In this document: one piece after another, positions 1 through 6,734 of the stretch
Layout of the letters: the number at the start of each line of letters is the position of its first letter
Position numbering within the stretch: position 1 is the stretch's first letter
Assembly (NCBI GenBank): GCA_025924355.1
Contig: JAICEE010000004.1
Span: 1-36,145 of the forward strand
Source: Nitrososphaera sp.
GTDB lineage: Archaea; Thermoproteota; Nitrososphaeria; Nitrososphaerales; Nitrososphaeraceae
DNA: 36,145 nt
Direction: 5' to 3'
Notes under the pieces: generated by a model
The model's database searches: none
What the model was told of the DNA's origin: nothing
Seen by the model: only the letters and a program-made list of their open reading frames with translations
Made by a program: the position numbers and the translations under genes

Positions 1-115
1 CCGTGAGTACATCGACATCAAGGCTCTTTAACATGGCAAACGCGTTAGGATGAATTTGAAATCCCTTACTGGTTGCATAAGATAAGGCGTTGGAAACTTC
101 ATTTTGCAAAGCCAA
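1..115 (-). CDS. N-terminal fragment, possibly DNA polymerase D small subunit (DP1)
   Basis: This partial gene runs off the left edge and is missing from the ORF track. The minus frame reads LALQNEVSNALSYATSKGFQ, then IHPNAFAMLKSLDVDVLT, with no stop up to the edge. The pattern of a helix, a GFQIHP-type turn and a second helix resembles the N-terminus I remember for thaumarchaeal DP1, the exonuclease-like subunit of archaeal polymerase D. That identification is from memory and only about 38 residues are visible. The start is uncertain. There is an in-frame TAA just upstream, no in-frame ATG, and TTG codons at 115 and 109. An AGGAGG-like sequence at 144-149 lies too far away to set the start. 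An ATG at 128 is in another frame and stops after eight codons. Confidence 0.5.
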   Translation of the reverse strand, partial: MALQNEVSNALSYATSKGFQIHPNAFAMLKSLDVDVLT

Positions 116-201
116 TGCAGTAGGCCATTTTGATGTCGAAGATCCTCCTTAATTAGATTTCTGTCATCATAGTTTTATCTTAGAAGCGCACATTATCTCT
201 A

Positions 202-342
202 TTGTTGAAGAAATTCTGCGGCAGATGCAAGAAAGTGCTGCCTGCCGGCGCTAGGTATCTACTGTGTGAAAATTGTCACAGGCAAGTAGTGATGACAGAA
301 GAGGACCGAGAATTCTACGAAAACTCACGCTTACACTACTAG
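202..342 (+). CDS. small zinc-ribbon protein (46 aa), not in the ORF track
   Basis: This short frame encodes LKKFCGRCKKVLPAGARYLL followed by CENCHRQVVMTEEDREFYEN and a short tail. Two CxxC knuckles (CGRC and CENC) about 16 residues apart form a plausible single zinc ribbon. It starts with tandem TTG codons at 202 and 205. A TATA-like TTTTATCTT at about 173-181 lies about 26 nt upstream, which suits a leaderless transcript. Its 3' end overlaps the end of the convergent PRC-like gene by four bases. The family is not recognised. Such mini-proteins in archaea often bind nucleic acid or protein partners, but no function is assigned. The 251-442 minus ORF of the track is a shadow of this gene and its neighbour. 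Confidence 0.6.
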   Translation: MLKKFCGRCKKVLPAGARYLLCENCHRQVVMTEEDREFYENSRLHY

Positions 343-1928
343 ATTTTTCTTCTTGTTGTCTTACTACTGCCTGTTCGCTTCCTTCTTCTTGTAGTAGTAG
401 TTGTTGTGCTCTTGCGCTCAGATAAAGTTCCGCTCTTCCCAAGCTCCTCTGGAAGCTCAGGTGGCGCTTTCAACTCGTGGGTCTCCATATCTCCAGGTTC
501 GACTACAGGGACATTAACTGAGTCCTTCAACCTCTCAGCAAAGTCTCGACGTGCAACCACTAAAGTGCGCTGCTGGTCAATCAGCTTTATAAAGCCAGTG
601 TAGATCTGCACCTGATCCGCATACGTCCTTGTTCTTATCTCAGACAGCACATCCTCAAATGAATCTGCAAACCTCATTGCAAGGTCACCCATTCTCGATA
701 TTGCCTCTCCGTCCATTTCCGCACGCTTTTCTGCGGCGGTTTCTTGTGCTTGTTTAGCTTTCTTCTTCGCAACTTTGGTCCCTGCCACTATCATCTCTTT
801 GAGCTCTGCAAGTGCACTCTTCATCTTCTTTGATATTTCTGACTCTGTGTCGATATATCCTTCTGGCCTTGACACAGAAGTCGTTTCAGGTCTCGGCACT
901 GTTGCAAGCTGCCTTCCTTCTTCCATTATTGAGTCCGCAGTTCCGCTCTTCTTTTCAATCTCTAACTGCTCTGAAGCTGCCGCCTGTATTTCTTGTACTG
1001 AAGCTCTTAAAGCTCTGCCCTCCGGCATTGGCGCATCTCTGTGAGTTCTGTATCGGAACAGCAGATCTTCGTTTGCAATGACAGAAGCCCCTGCTGTAGA
1101 TATCTCCGATTTTGGAATATCAAACCTTATTGAACTATCTGTGTCGCTGAACACGACAATAACCTCATCTGTTTCCTTTGCAACACGTCCTATAGGACGA
1201 TTATTCACGACTACTGTTTTGTTAAAGAAGCCCGTTGGATACTTGCCCTCATAGCTACCAAGATCAGTCTCTGTAGATGATTGCTTCGACTCTTTTTCAA
1301 ATTTCATCATGTTCTCTACACTCAGTCCTGCTTCTGTACTGCTCTGAGCTGCTCCCATTTTCTCTTTGGCTGTTTCAGCTCCTGTTTGAGCCAAATCTTT
1401 GATCCGGCTTGCTGCTTGCTTAGCTGCTCCTTCTACGTCAACATTCATTACGGCTTCACCTGCATCACTCATCTTTTCCTTGACTGCCTTGGAAGCCTGT
1501 CCCAACTCATAACCGACAGAGGTCTTGACCTCAGTAGCAGCATCTCTAACCTTTTCCTCCACTATCGTTGGCTTTCTCTCTTCTATTGGAAGAGTCGGCT
1601 CCTCAGGGACATCTCCTGCATTTTCTCGTATTTCTTGTACTGAAGCTCTTAAAGCTCTGCCCTCCGGCATTGGCGCATCTCTGTCAACTGCATACTGCTC
1701 AAGCGGCTCCCCTATCATTACAGAACCTCCTGAAAGCGTAATCTTCGATTTGGGGATGTCAAACCGTAAATTACCCGAATCGCTAAAAACCACAATCTTG
1801 TCATCTGTTTCCTTTGCAACACGTCCCATCGCCTGCTCGTTTACAATCACTGTCTTATTGAACAGGTCCTTTGGATACTTGCCCTCATAGCTACCCAGAT
1901 CAGTCTCTGTAGGCGCATCTTTCTCCAT
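339..1928 (-). CDS. duplicated PRC-barrel-like protein with helical linkers and basic tail
   Basis: The protein has 529 aa from ATG 1928. Two copies of a small beta-rich domain (SYEGKYPKDLFNKTVIVNE and SYEGKYPTGFFNKTVVVNN), each followed by GRVAKETD, VVFSD and RFDIPKS, begin near residues 10 and 220. Each domain is followed by an identical RALRASVQEI segment. The beta pattern suggests a PRC-barrel fold, which is an inference. The linker is Ala/Lys/Glu-rich and probably a long amphipathic helix or coiled coil. The C-terminus is STTTTTTRRRKR and very basic, so it may bind nucleic acid or membrane. The ORF track adds 23 N-terminal residues from TTG 1997 that mimic a signal peptide. A TATA-like TTTTAT at 1952-1957 sits 26 nt before ATG 1928, so I read those residues as promoter and the protein as cytoplasmic. 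Confidence 0.7.
   Translation of the reverse strand: MEKDAPTETDLGSYEGKYPKDLFNKTVIVNEQAMGRVAKETDDKIVVFSDSGNLRFDIPKSKITLSGGSVMIGEPLEQYAVDRDAPMPEGRALRASVQEIRENAGDVPEEPTLPIEERKPTIVEEKVRDAATEVKTSVGYELGQASKAVKEKMSDAGEAVMNVDVEGAAKQAASRIKDLAQTGAETAKEKMGAAQSSTEAGLSVENMMKFEKESKQSSTETDLGSYEGKYPTGFFNKTVVVNNRPIGRVAKETDEVIVVFSDTDSSIRFDIPKSEISTAGASVIANEDLLFRYRTHRDAPMPEGRALRASVQEIQAAASEQLEIEKKSGTADSIMEEGRQLATVPRPETTSVSRPEGYIDTESEISKKMKSALAELKEMIVAGTKVAKKKAKQAQETAAEKRAEMDGEAISRMGDLAMRFADSFEDVLSEIRTRTYADQVQIYTGFIKLIDQQRTLVVARRDFAERLKDSVNVPVVEPGDMETHELKAPPELPEELGKSGTLSERKSTTTTTTRRRKRTGSSKTTRRKI
987..1684. repeat. 56-bp exact direct repeat inside the PRC-like gene (987-1042 and 1629-1684)
   Basis: The two copies are identical over 56 bp and lie 642 bp (214 codons) apart, in frame. 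They encode the RALRASVQEI segment that follows each PRC-like domain. A second near-identical pair, at about 1235-1276 and 1871-1912 with one mismatch, encodes the TETDLGSYEGKYP segment before each domain. The barrel sequences between these segments have diverged much more. That suggests gene conversion or strong constraint on the borders rather than one recent whole-module duplication. Confidence 0.85.
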
Positions 1929-2029
1929 TGCAAAGCAAGCGGCTATACAGGATAAAACGGATATGAGAAAATAGAGTAGAAGAAAGTTAAATGCCAAGAT
2001 TATAATTGACGTGACACATTTTTTCTGCT

Positions 2030-2476
2030 GTGGAGATACAACACTCCTCTAGTCCAAAGGTGGCTATAGGCCTTTCATTCTGTGCTCTTGCTATGTTGTA
2101 CTCTGTAATGCTGGTTGGGGTTTACATTAGTTCCTCGAACGAGGGGCTCTCCTGCACTGAATGGCCACTGTGTCCAAACGGCTTTGGCCTGCCTTCAGAG
2201 AGGCATTTCTTTGAGCATTATCATAGAATGATGGTGGTAATAACGGCTGGCTTTATCTTTGCTAATGCCGTATACTCATTCAAAAAATTCAAGTCAGCGC
2301 GAAAAACTGCAATCATTGCGGCAATAGTCGTGTCAGTGCAGATAATACTTGGCATGCTGGTGGTTACTACCCGCCTTGAGCCCTTTCTCGTCGCAAGTCA
2401 TCTGTCAACTGGTATCCTGCTTTTTGCCATGACACTCATGACCTTCCTAGCATCGTATAAGCTAAGGCGTCAATAG
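2030..2476 (+). CDS. ctaA: half-size heme A synthase (CtaA/COX15 family)
   Basis: The protein has 148 aa and four predicted membrane helices, about half the usual eight of bacterial CtaA. Short four-helix versions are known in some archaea. The family marks are visible: an extracellular loop with LSCTEWPLCPNG (a cysteine pair before and after WP), a histidine in EHYHRMM on helix 2 and a histidine in ASHLSTG on helix 4, the probable heme ligands. The expected role is oxidation of heme O to heme A for a terminal oxidase in the membrane; a half-size protein would have to dimerise. The start is GTG 2030. A TATA-like ATTATAAT at 1999-2006 lies 26-27 nt upstream, so the mRNA is probably leaderless. 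It is divergent from the PRC-like gene. Confidence 0.85.
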   Translation: MEIQHSSSPKVAIGLSFCALAMLYSVMLVGVYISSSNEGLSCTEWPLCPNGFGLPSERHFFEHYHRMMVVITAGFIFANAVYSFKKFKSARKTAIIAAIVVSVQIILGMLVVTTRLEPFLVASHLSTGILLFAMTLMTFLASYKLRRQ

Positions 2477-2555
2477 ACACATTCAAGATGTATGGTGACC
2501 TGATGAAAAAGAGTCACTGTATACAAGCGAGCCTTCCGCAAGTTCCGAGCAGCAA

Positions 2556-2738
2556 TCACGAATAGTCGTTAAAAATGCTATTTATGTGCGACAAGAGGTC
2601 GTTGCGCAGCTGAATCACTTTAGCACGCTTGTCGCCATCCAAATCAGTCGTCAGTAAAGCGTCAAGTCCTTCTACTATATACTTAATGTTTGGCAGCGTC
2701 AGCAGGACTTTTCCTTCATCTTGATTCTTGCTTGCCAT
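2556..2738 (-). CDS. small conserved-looking hypothetical protein (60 aa)
   Basis: This charged protein is predominantly helical (KVLLTLPNIKYIVEGLDALL, then a DGDKRAKV helix), with no signal peptide, membrane segment or cysteine. It starts at ATG 2738. A GAGGAG sits just before the start and an AT-rich ATATTATT at 2751-2758 may be the promoter core. It is divergent from the nucleotidyl cyclase gene and shares its short intergenic region. I do not recognise the family. Its compositional normality and clean upstream region support it as a real gene, but function is unknown. Confidence 0.5.
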   Translation of the reverse strand: MASKNQDEGKVLLTLPNIKYIVEGLDALLTTDLDGDKRAKVIQLRNDLLSHINSIFNDYS

Positions 2739-2850
2739 TACTCCTCTTGTATATTATTGACGGCGGTCATTATTATTATTCTCGCTGGAAGCTTTGTGCA
2801 AATACAAATAATAGTATATATCTAATGTTCATGACCAAAGCTCATCGTAT

Positions 2851-3783
2851 ATGGCTGAGAGCCAGCAGCAGACTATAATTAACTTGTACAATTCAGGCAT
2901 ATCCCCAGAGATAATTGCATTTCAGCTCGACATCCGCCCTGAAGATGTCGACAAGGTAATCCAAAGCATAAATGAAACAGATAGACCCGCCAAGCAGGCA
3001 CCTGAATCTGGGCTCTTGGCATCTTTCTACCTCGATGCCGTAGTCGACCTTGACAAGGCGATCAAGATGGCCCAGCAGAGAGTATGGAAGGCGCTTAAGG
3101 TCGAATCCAAGTTCGATCTCTCTACTGAAGAAACGTATGAAATTCTTGCCAAATACTCTAAGTCAAAGGTTATGCTCGTAATCCTCCACATAGACCTTGT
3201 CGGCTCCACCAGACTGTCGTCTGATCTGCCGACTGATAGGCTCGCTGCCATAATCCAAGCGTTCACACAGGAAATGTCGATTACAATATCGGCGTATGGC
3301 GGTTATGTATTGAAATATGTGGGAGACGCCATCATGGCGTTTTTCCTTGCAACCGGTGACAAGTATCTGCCATGCATTAATGCAGTCAACTGTGCCCACT
3401 CTATGATCAAGATAATCCGGGAAGGTATAAACCCGATCTTGAATCAGTACGACTATGCTGAAATGAATGTCCGAGTTGGCATAGACCTAGGTGAAAATGT
3501 CGTGGTACAATATGGATGGGATAGCTTCAACGTAGACGGCAAAAAGTTCAAAAGACCTCATTTTGACATCTTGGGCCACACCATCAATATTGCAACGAAA
3601 ATGACGTCACTTGGTAAGCCTGACCAGATAGTGATAGGTCAGATGGTCTATGATGTCCTAGATGATCGACAAAAATCAACATTTCACCGGCTTCAGATAA
3701 GCGCTGATGTATGGGGCTATATGAGTGACTACTCCGGTGGCATTTATCCCCTTTATGGTACAGATGGTGCTTATATGCATTAA
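2851..3783 (+). CDS. class III adenylate/guanylate cyclase with N-terminal HTH-like segment
   Basis: The protein has 310 aa. Residues 1-50 (TIINLYNSGISPEIIAFQLD) look like a small helix-turn-helix or helical hairpin. The cyclase homology domain covers about 105-300. Metal-binding aspartates are in LHIDLVGST and KYVGDAIMAF. The purine-selecting positions look adenylate-type: Lys before YVGD, and Asp in FDILGHTIN. The transition-state Asn is present in HTINIA. The usual Arg four residues later is Lys (ATKMTS), so activity may be altered. The protein has no membrane segment and should act in the cytoplasm, making cAMP if active. The start is ATG 2851, with TATATATC near 2814-2821 upstream. TFE follows 40 bp downstream with its own TATA-like box. 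Confidence 0.85.
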   Translation: MAESQQQTIINLYNSGISPEIIAFQLDIRPEDVDKVIQSINETDRPAKQAPESGLLASFYLDAVVDLDKAIKMAQQRVWKALKVESKFDLSTEETYEILAKYSKSKVMLVILHIDLVGSTRLSSDLPTDRLAAIIQAFTQEMSITISAYGGYVLKYVGDAIMAFFLATGDKYLPCINAVNCAHSMIKIIREGINPILNQYDYAEMNVRVGIDLGENVVVQYGWDSFNVDGKKFKRPHFDILGHTINIATKMTSLGKPDQIVIGQMVYDVLDDRQKSTFHRLQISADVWGYMSDYSGGIYPLYGTDGAYMH

Positions 3784-3823
3784 GTATATATCAGAAAAAA
3801 ACACACATTATTACCATCATTAG

Positions 3824-4345
3824 ATGCACTCCATAGAATATGAGGACTCTTTTGTCAAAATTGCTGGCTTGATCGGAGGCGAGGAGTACCTCAAGGTTGC
3901 CCGCGCCCTCTTGAACACCAAGGACGTGACAGACGAGGAGATTGCAAGCGCAACAGGGCTAAAGATAAACATCGTACGCAAGGTTCTATATGACATGTTT
4001 GGTAAGGCACTGATAACTGGCATCCGCGTCAAAGACGAAAAGAAAGGCTGGTTCGTCTACCGCTGGCGCGCCAAGCAGGATCAGGTTGACAATTTCATTG
4101 ACAATCAGAAGAAAAAGATCCTTGACCGGCTCCACAATCGCCTTGAATATGAAGAATCAACAGAGTTTTATCACTGCGGCAACCGTGACTGTCCGCGGGT
4201 GAAATTTGACGTAGCAGTTGAATTGTTTTTCAAGTGTCCTAACTGCAAAGGCTCACTCAACATGATAGACAATACCAAGATCAAGGAAGCGCTGCGTCAC
4301 AAGATAGGCCAGGTAACTACTGATATCAATTCAAATAAAAAGTAG
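3824..4345 (+). CDS. tfe: transcription factor E, alpha subunit (TFE)
   Basis: The protein has 173 aa, the usual TFE length. Residues 1-90 form the winged helix (DEEIASATGLKINIVRKVLY, then a wing with GWFVYRWRA). A zinc ribbon follows with YHCGNRDCPRVKFD and FKCPNCKG. TFE helps open the promoter in the archaeal RNA polymerase preinitiation complex and binds the polymerase clamp and TBP-TFB-DNA. All four zinc-ligand cysteines are present. The start is ATG 3824; a TATA-like AGTATATATC at 3784-3793 places the transcription start about 10 nt before the ATG. Confidence 0.95.
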   Translation: MHSIEYEDSFVKIAGLIGGEEYLKVARALLNTKDVTDEEIASATGLKINIVRKVLYDMFGKALITGIRVKDEKKGWFVYRWRAKQDQVDNFIDNQKKKILDRLHNRLEYEESTEFYHCGNRDCPRVKFDVAVELFFKCPNCKGSLNMIDNTKIKEALRHKIGQVTTDINSNKK

Positions 4346-4544
4346 ATTTTTGTGCTACGTGCCTTAACAGCATTCTATACAAATCTCGAACGACACAATA
4401 ATAATAATCTGTGTATATAATTATAATTCTGTCTTCTAACTTTTTGCAGAAGAAATGACCTCTTTTGAAGTAGCACTTCCAATGCGGATGCAATGCATAC
4501 CTCTTAGTTTTGGCTTGAAGCCAAATGAATGGTTATATTGTCCT

Positions 4545-5225
4545 CTATCCATAAGAACCTAAAATAGATCTTGCCTTTTTGAAAATATCGAGCCACATCT
4601 GCCATGTCAGCTTGCCAGTGTTAGTATTCTGCCTGCTTGGATGATATGAGGCAAGTAGCACCTTACCGTTTATATCATAGCTCGCCCCATGGCTGAACCT
4701 GAGCCTTCTCACTCCTGCTGCTCGACAGTAAGCATCAAATCCAATCTTGCCTAGCATGATAATGACTTTAGTATTATCCAAAATCTGCAGCTCTGTAACA
4801 AGATATTGAGAGCAGTTCGCCAGCTCGGTTGGCAGTGGCTTGTTATCTGGTGGTGCACATCTAATTGCCGCAGTAATGTAGGCATCCTTGAGTACAAGTC
4901 CATCATCCTTTGATCTGCTGGTCGGCATGTTTGCAAATCCTGACTCATACATGGCCCTTGCAAGCCAGTCTCCTGAGCCATCACCTGTAAACATCCTTCC
5001 TGTCCTGTTGCCGCCATGTGCTGCTGGTGCAAGCCCGACTATCAGTAGCCGCGCATTTGGATCACCCCAGCTTGGCAGAGGCCGCGCCCAATACTCTTCG
5101 CGCGCAAACCTCTTGACTTTTTCTTGGCCAATCTGCCTGATATGCTGTAATAATCTTGGACAGCGGGTGCACCCAATCACTTTGTAGTTTAGCCAGTGCA
5201 GTTTGTCACAGCTCATAGACAACAT
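4545..5225 (-). CDS. family 5 uracil-DNA glycosylase (UdgB)
   Basis: This is an iron-sulfur uracil-DNA glycosylase that removes uracil and other deaminated bases as the first step of base excision repair. Family 5 hallmarks are GLAPAAHGGNRTGRMFTGD for the active-site loop, ASYHPSRQNT as the C-terminal DNA-intercalation/His motif, and four cysteines (CTRCPRL near residue 20, CAPPDNKPLP and NCSQYL in the middle) that should hold a [4Fe-4S] cluster. The active-site loop has Ala where other families have a catalytic Asp or Asn, as expected for family 5. The track starts at TTG 5231. I use ATG 5225, and another ATG at 5216 is possible. An AT element at 5256-5262 lies at a suitable distance and may also serve the divergent Xre gene. 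Confidence 0.92.
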   Translation of the reverse strand: MLSMSCDKLHWLNYKVIGCTRCPRLLQHIRQIGQEKVKRFAREEYWARPLPSWGDPNARLLIVGLAPAAHGGNRTGRMFTGDGSGDWLARAMYESGFANMPTSRSKDDGLVLKDAYITAAIRCAPPDNKPLPTELANCSQYLVTELQILDNTKVIIMLGKIGFDAYCRAAGVRRLRFSHGASYDINGKVLLASYHPSRQNTNTGKLTWQMWLDIFKKARSILGSYG

Positions 5226-5293
5226 TAGCAAATAAGCACATGTTATTAGAAAATCTTTTTATCACCCATTAAGTGCTTGTTTAACGTTTGTCT

Positions 5294-5599
5294 ATGAACA
5301 TTAGTGCTAGCGACGACTTGACATGGATCGCCGGATCTGTGGTATTGAGCGACAACCCTCATCAACAGCTAAAATATTGTAGGAAAAAGTTCGGGATCAG
5401 GCAGGCAGACCTTGCAAGGCATATGGGCCTCACACCATCCGTCCTAAGTGACTATGAGAAGGGCCGCAGGCCGTCGCCAGGAGTCAAGTTCATAAAGCGC
5501 TACCTGCTTGCACTCTACGAATTGGCTAAGTCAAATGGAAAGTCCATCGAACAAGTGGTGCCAACGCCAGTTTCCAGTGTACATATAAACCAGCCATAG
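5294..5599 (+). CDS. Xre-family helix-turn-helix transcriptional regulator
   Basis: The protein has 101 aa. A lambda-repressor-like HTH is clear at about residues 20-75: LKYCRKKFGIRQADLARHMG followed by LTPSVLSDYEKGRRPSP. The remainder is one more helix and a short tail, with no sensor domain. It is probably a small DNA-binding regulator; the target is unknown. I take ATG 5294 rather than TTG 5288 of the track; both are within reach of the TTTTTAT at 5256-5262. It is divergent from the uracil glycosylase gene across a shared promoter, so regulation of that gene is possible but untested. The stop is followed 14 bp later by a small tautomerase gene. Confidence 0.85.
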   Translation: MNISASDDLTWIAGSVVLSDNPHQQLKYCRKKFGIRQADLARHMGLTPSVLSDYEKGRRPSPGVKFIKRYLLALYELAKSNGKSIEQVVPTPVSSVHINQP

Positions 5600-5613
5600 C
5601 AAGACTCTTACAT

Positions 5614-5790
5614 ATGCCTCTCATTATAGTGTCAATGTTTCCGGGTAGAACCCCTGAGCAGAAGGATGAGTTTGCCAAAGCCATCACCAATGCAGCGGTT
5701 CAGATATTGAACACTAAATCAGAGCACGTGATCGTAGTCTTTGATGAGAAACCCAAGGAAAATTGGTTCCAGTCCGGCAGGCCTCTCTAG
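5614..5790 (+). CDS. 4-oxalocrotonate tautomerase family protein (58 aa), not in the ORF track
   Basis: The frame from ATG 5614 reads MPLIIVSMFPGRTPEQKDEF, then AKAITNAAVQILNTKSEHVI and VVFDEKPKENWFQSGRPL. Length, beta-alpha-beta pattern and the proline directly after the initiator Met, which becomes the catalytic N-terminal Pro1, are typical of the 4-OT family. Such enzymes tautomerise or dehalogenate small enol/keto acids as hexamers. The substrate here is unknown. A TATA-like ACATATAAA at 5581-5589, inside the end of the Xre gene, lies about 27 nt upstream, so it probably has its own promoter. Confidence 0.88.
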   Translation: MPLIIVSMFPGRTPEQKDEFAKAITNAAVQILNTKSEHVIVVFDEKPKENWFQSGRPL

Positions 5791-5832
5791 TGTAGCAAAC
5801 TATTTTTATTTTTATCATCTTCTCTGTAATGA

Positions 5833-6642
5833 TTGAAGAAAATAGCAGTAGTACAAATGCGCTCATCTGAAGACAAGCAGGAAAACCTGAAAAAATCTAT
5901 TGATTTTATAGATGAAGCGGCTGGCAAGAATGCACACCTCGTCTGTTTTCCAGAATTCCAGATGGCCTTTTCACCCCGTAGCCAATCTGCAAACCAGCTG
6001 GCTAGAATTGCCGAAACGGTCAAGGGCAACTTTGTTTTGACACTTACAGCGGCTGCAAAGAAAAACAGAATCGGCGTTGTAGTCACTATTTATGAGAAAA
6101 GCAGCAAGCCACCGCATGTTTATGATACTGCTGTAATCATAAGTGAGAGAGGTGTAATAACATCGGTATACCGCAAGCTGCACCTTTACGATGCCCTTGG
6201 GTTCAAGGAATCTACAAAGCTGATGCGCGGTAAATCAATCGTCAAGCCTGACAAGACACCTGTTGGCATTGCAGGACTTTTGATCTGCTATGATTTGCGC
6301 TTTCCCGAGCTGTCAAGAATATTGACAGTTAAAGGTGCAGATGTGCTCATTGCACCATCTGCTTGGGTTGCAGGGGAGATGAAAGAAGAGCACTGGCAGA
6401 CGATGATCAAGGCAAGGGCTATTGAAAACGGCTCCTACATAGTTGCCCCTGACCAAGTAGGCAATATTTATTGCGGCAAGAGCATGGTAGTAGATCCATT
6501 TGGTATGGTGCTTCTGGATATGGGTAAGCGGGAAGATATGGAAATAGTTGATATCGATAAGAAGCGTATACACCAAGTCCGCAGCTCATTGCCGCTGTTA
6601 AAGAACCGTAGGACAGACATTTACACTCTCTCTCATAAATAA
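5833..6642 (+). CDS. carbon-nitrogen hydrolase (nitrilase superfamily, omega-amidase/Nit-like)
   Basis: The protein has 269 aa, full length for the family. The catalytic triad is visible: Glu in CFPEFQ (near 42), Lys in YRKLHLYD (near 116) and the nucleophile Cys in LLICYDLRFPEL (near 150). Motifs around the Lys and Cys are closest to the Nit1/Nit2 branch, which hydrolyses deaminated glutathione or alpha-ketoglutaramate. The exact substrate is inference. The start is TTG 5833. ATG 5829 is in another frame and soon stops. An AT-rich TTTTTATTTTTAT at about 5803-5815 gives a suitable leaderless TTG start. It probably acts in the cytoplasm as a metabolite-repair or amide-scavenging enzyme. Confidence 0.88.
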   Translation: MKKIAVVQMRSSEDKQENLKKSIDFIDEAAGKNAHLVCFPEFQMAFSPRSQSANQLARIAETVKGNFVLTLTAAAKKNRIGVVVTIYEKSSKPPHVYDTAVIISERGVITSVYRKLHLYDALGFKESTKLMRGKSIVKPDKTPVGIAGLLICYDLRFPELSRILTVKGADVLIAPSAWVAGEMKEEHWQTMIKARAIENGSYIVAPDQVGNIYCGKSMVVDPFGMVLLDMGKREDMEIVDIDKKRIHQVRSSLPLLKNRRTDIYTLSHK

Positions 6643-6734
6643 AAAAGAGGCAAGTGATTTCTACCAAATAGAAGTAGCAGCATGTAGATGTTCCTCCCAT
6701 ATATAAGTAAATGGAGAGGGTGTAGAACTATATT

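Noticed and set aside
251-442. 63-aa minus ORF
   Set aside because: It is a shadow of the plus-strand zinc-ribbon gene and the end of the PRC-like gene; no promoter or family signal.
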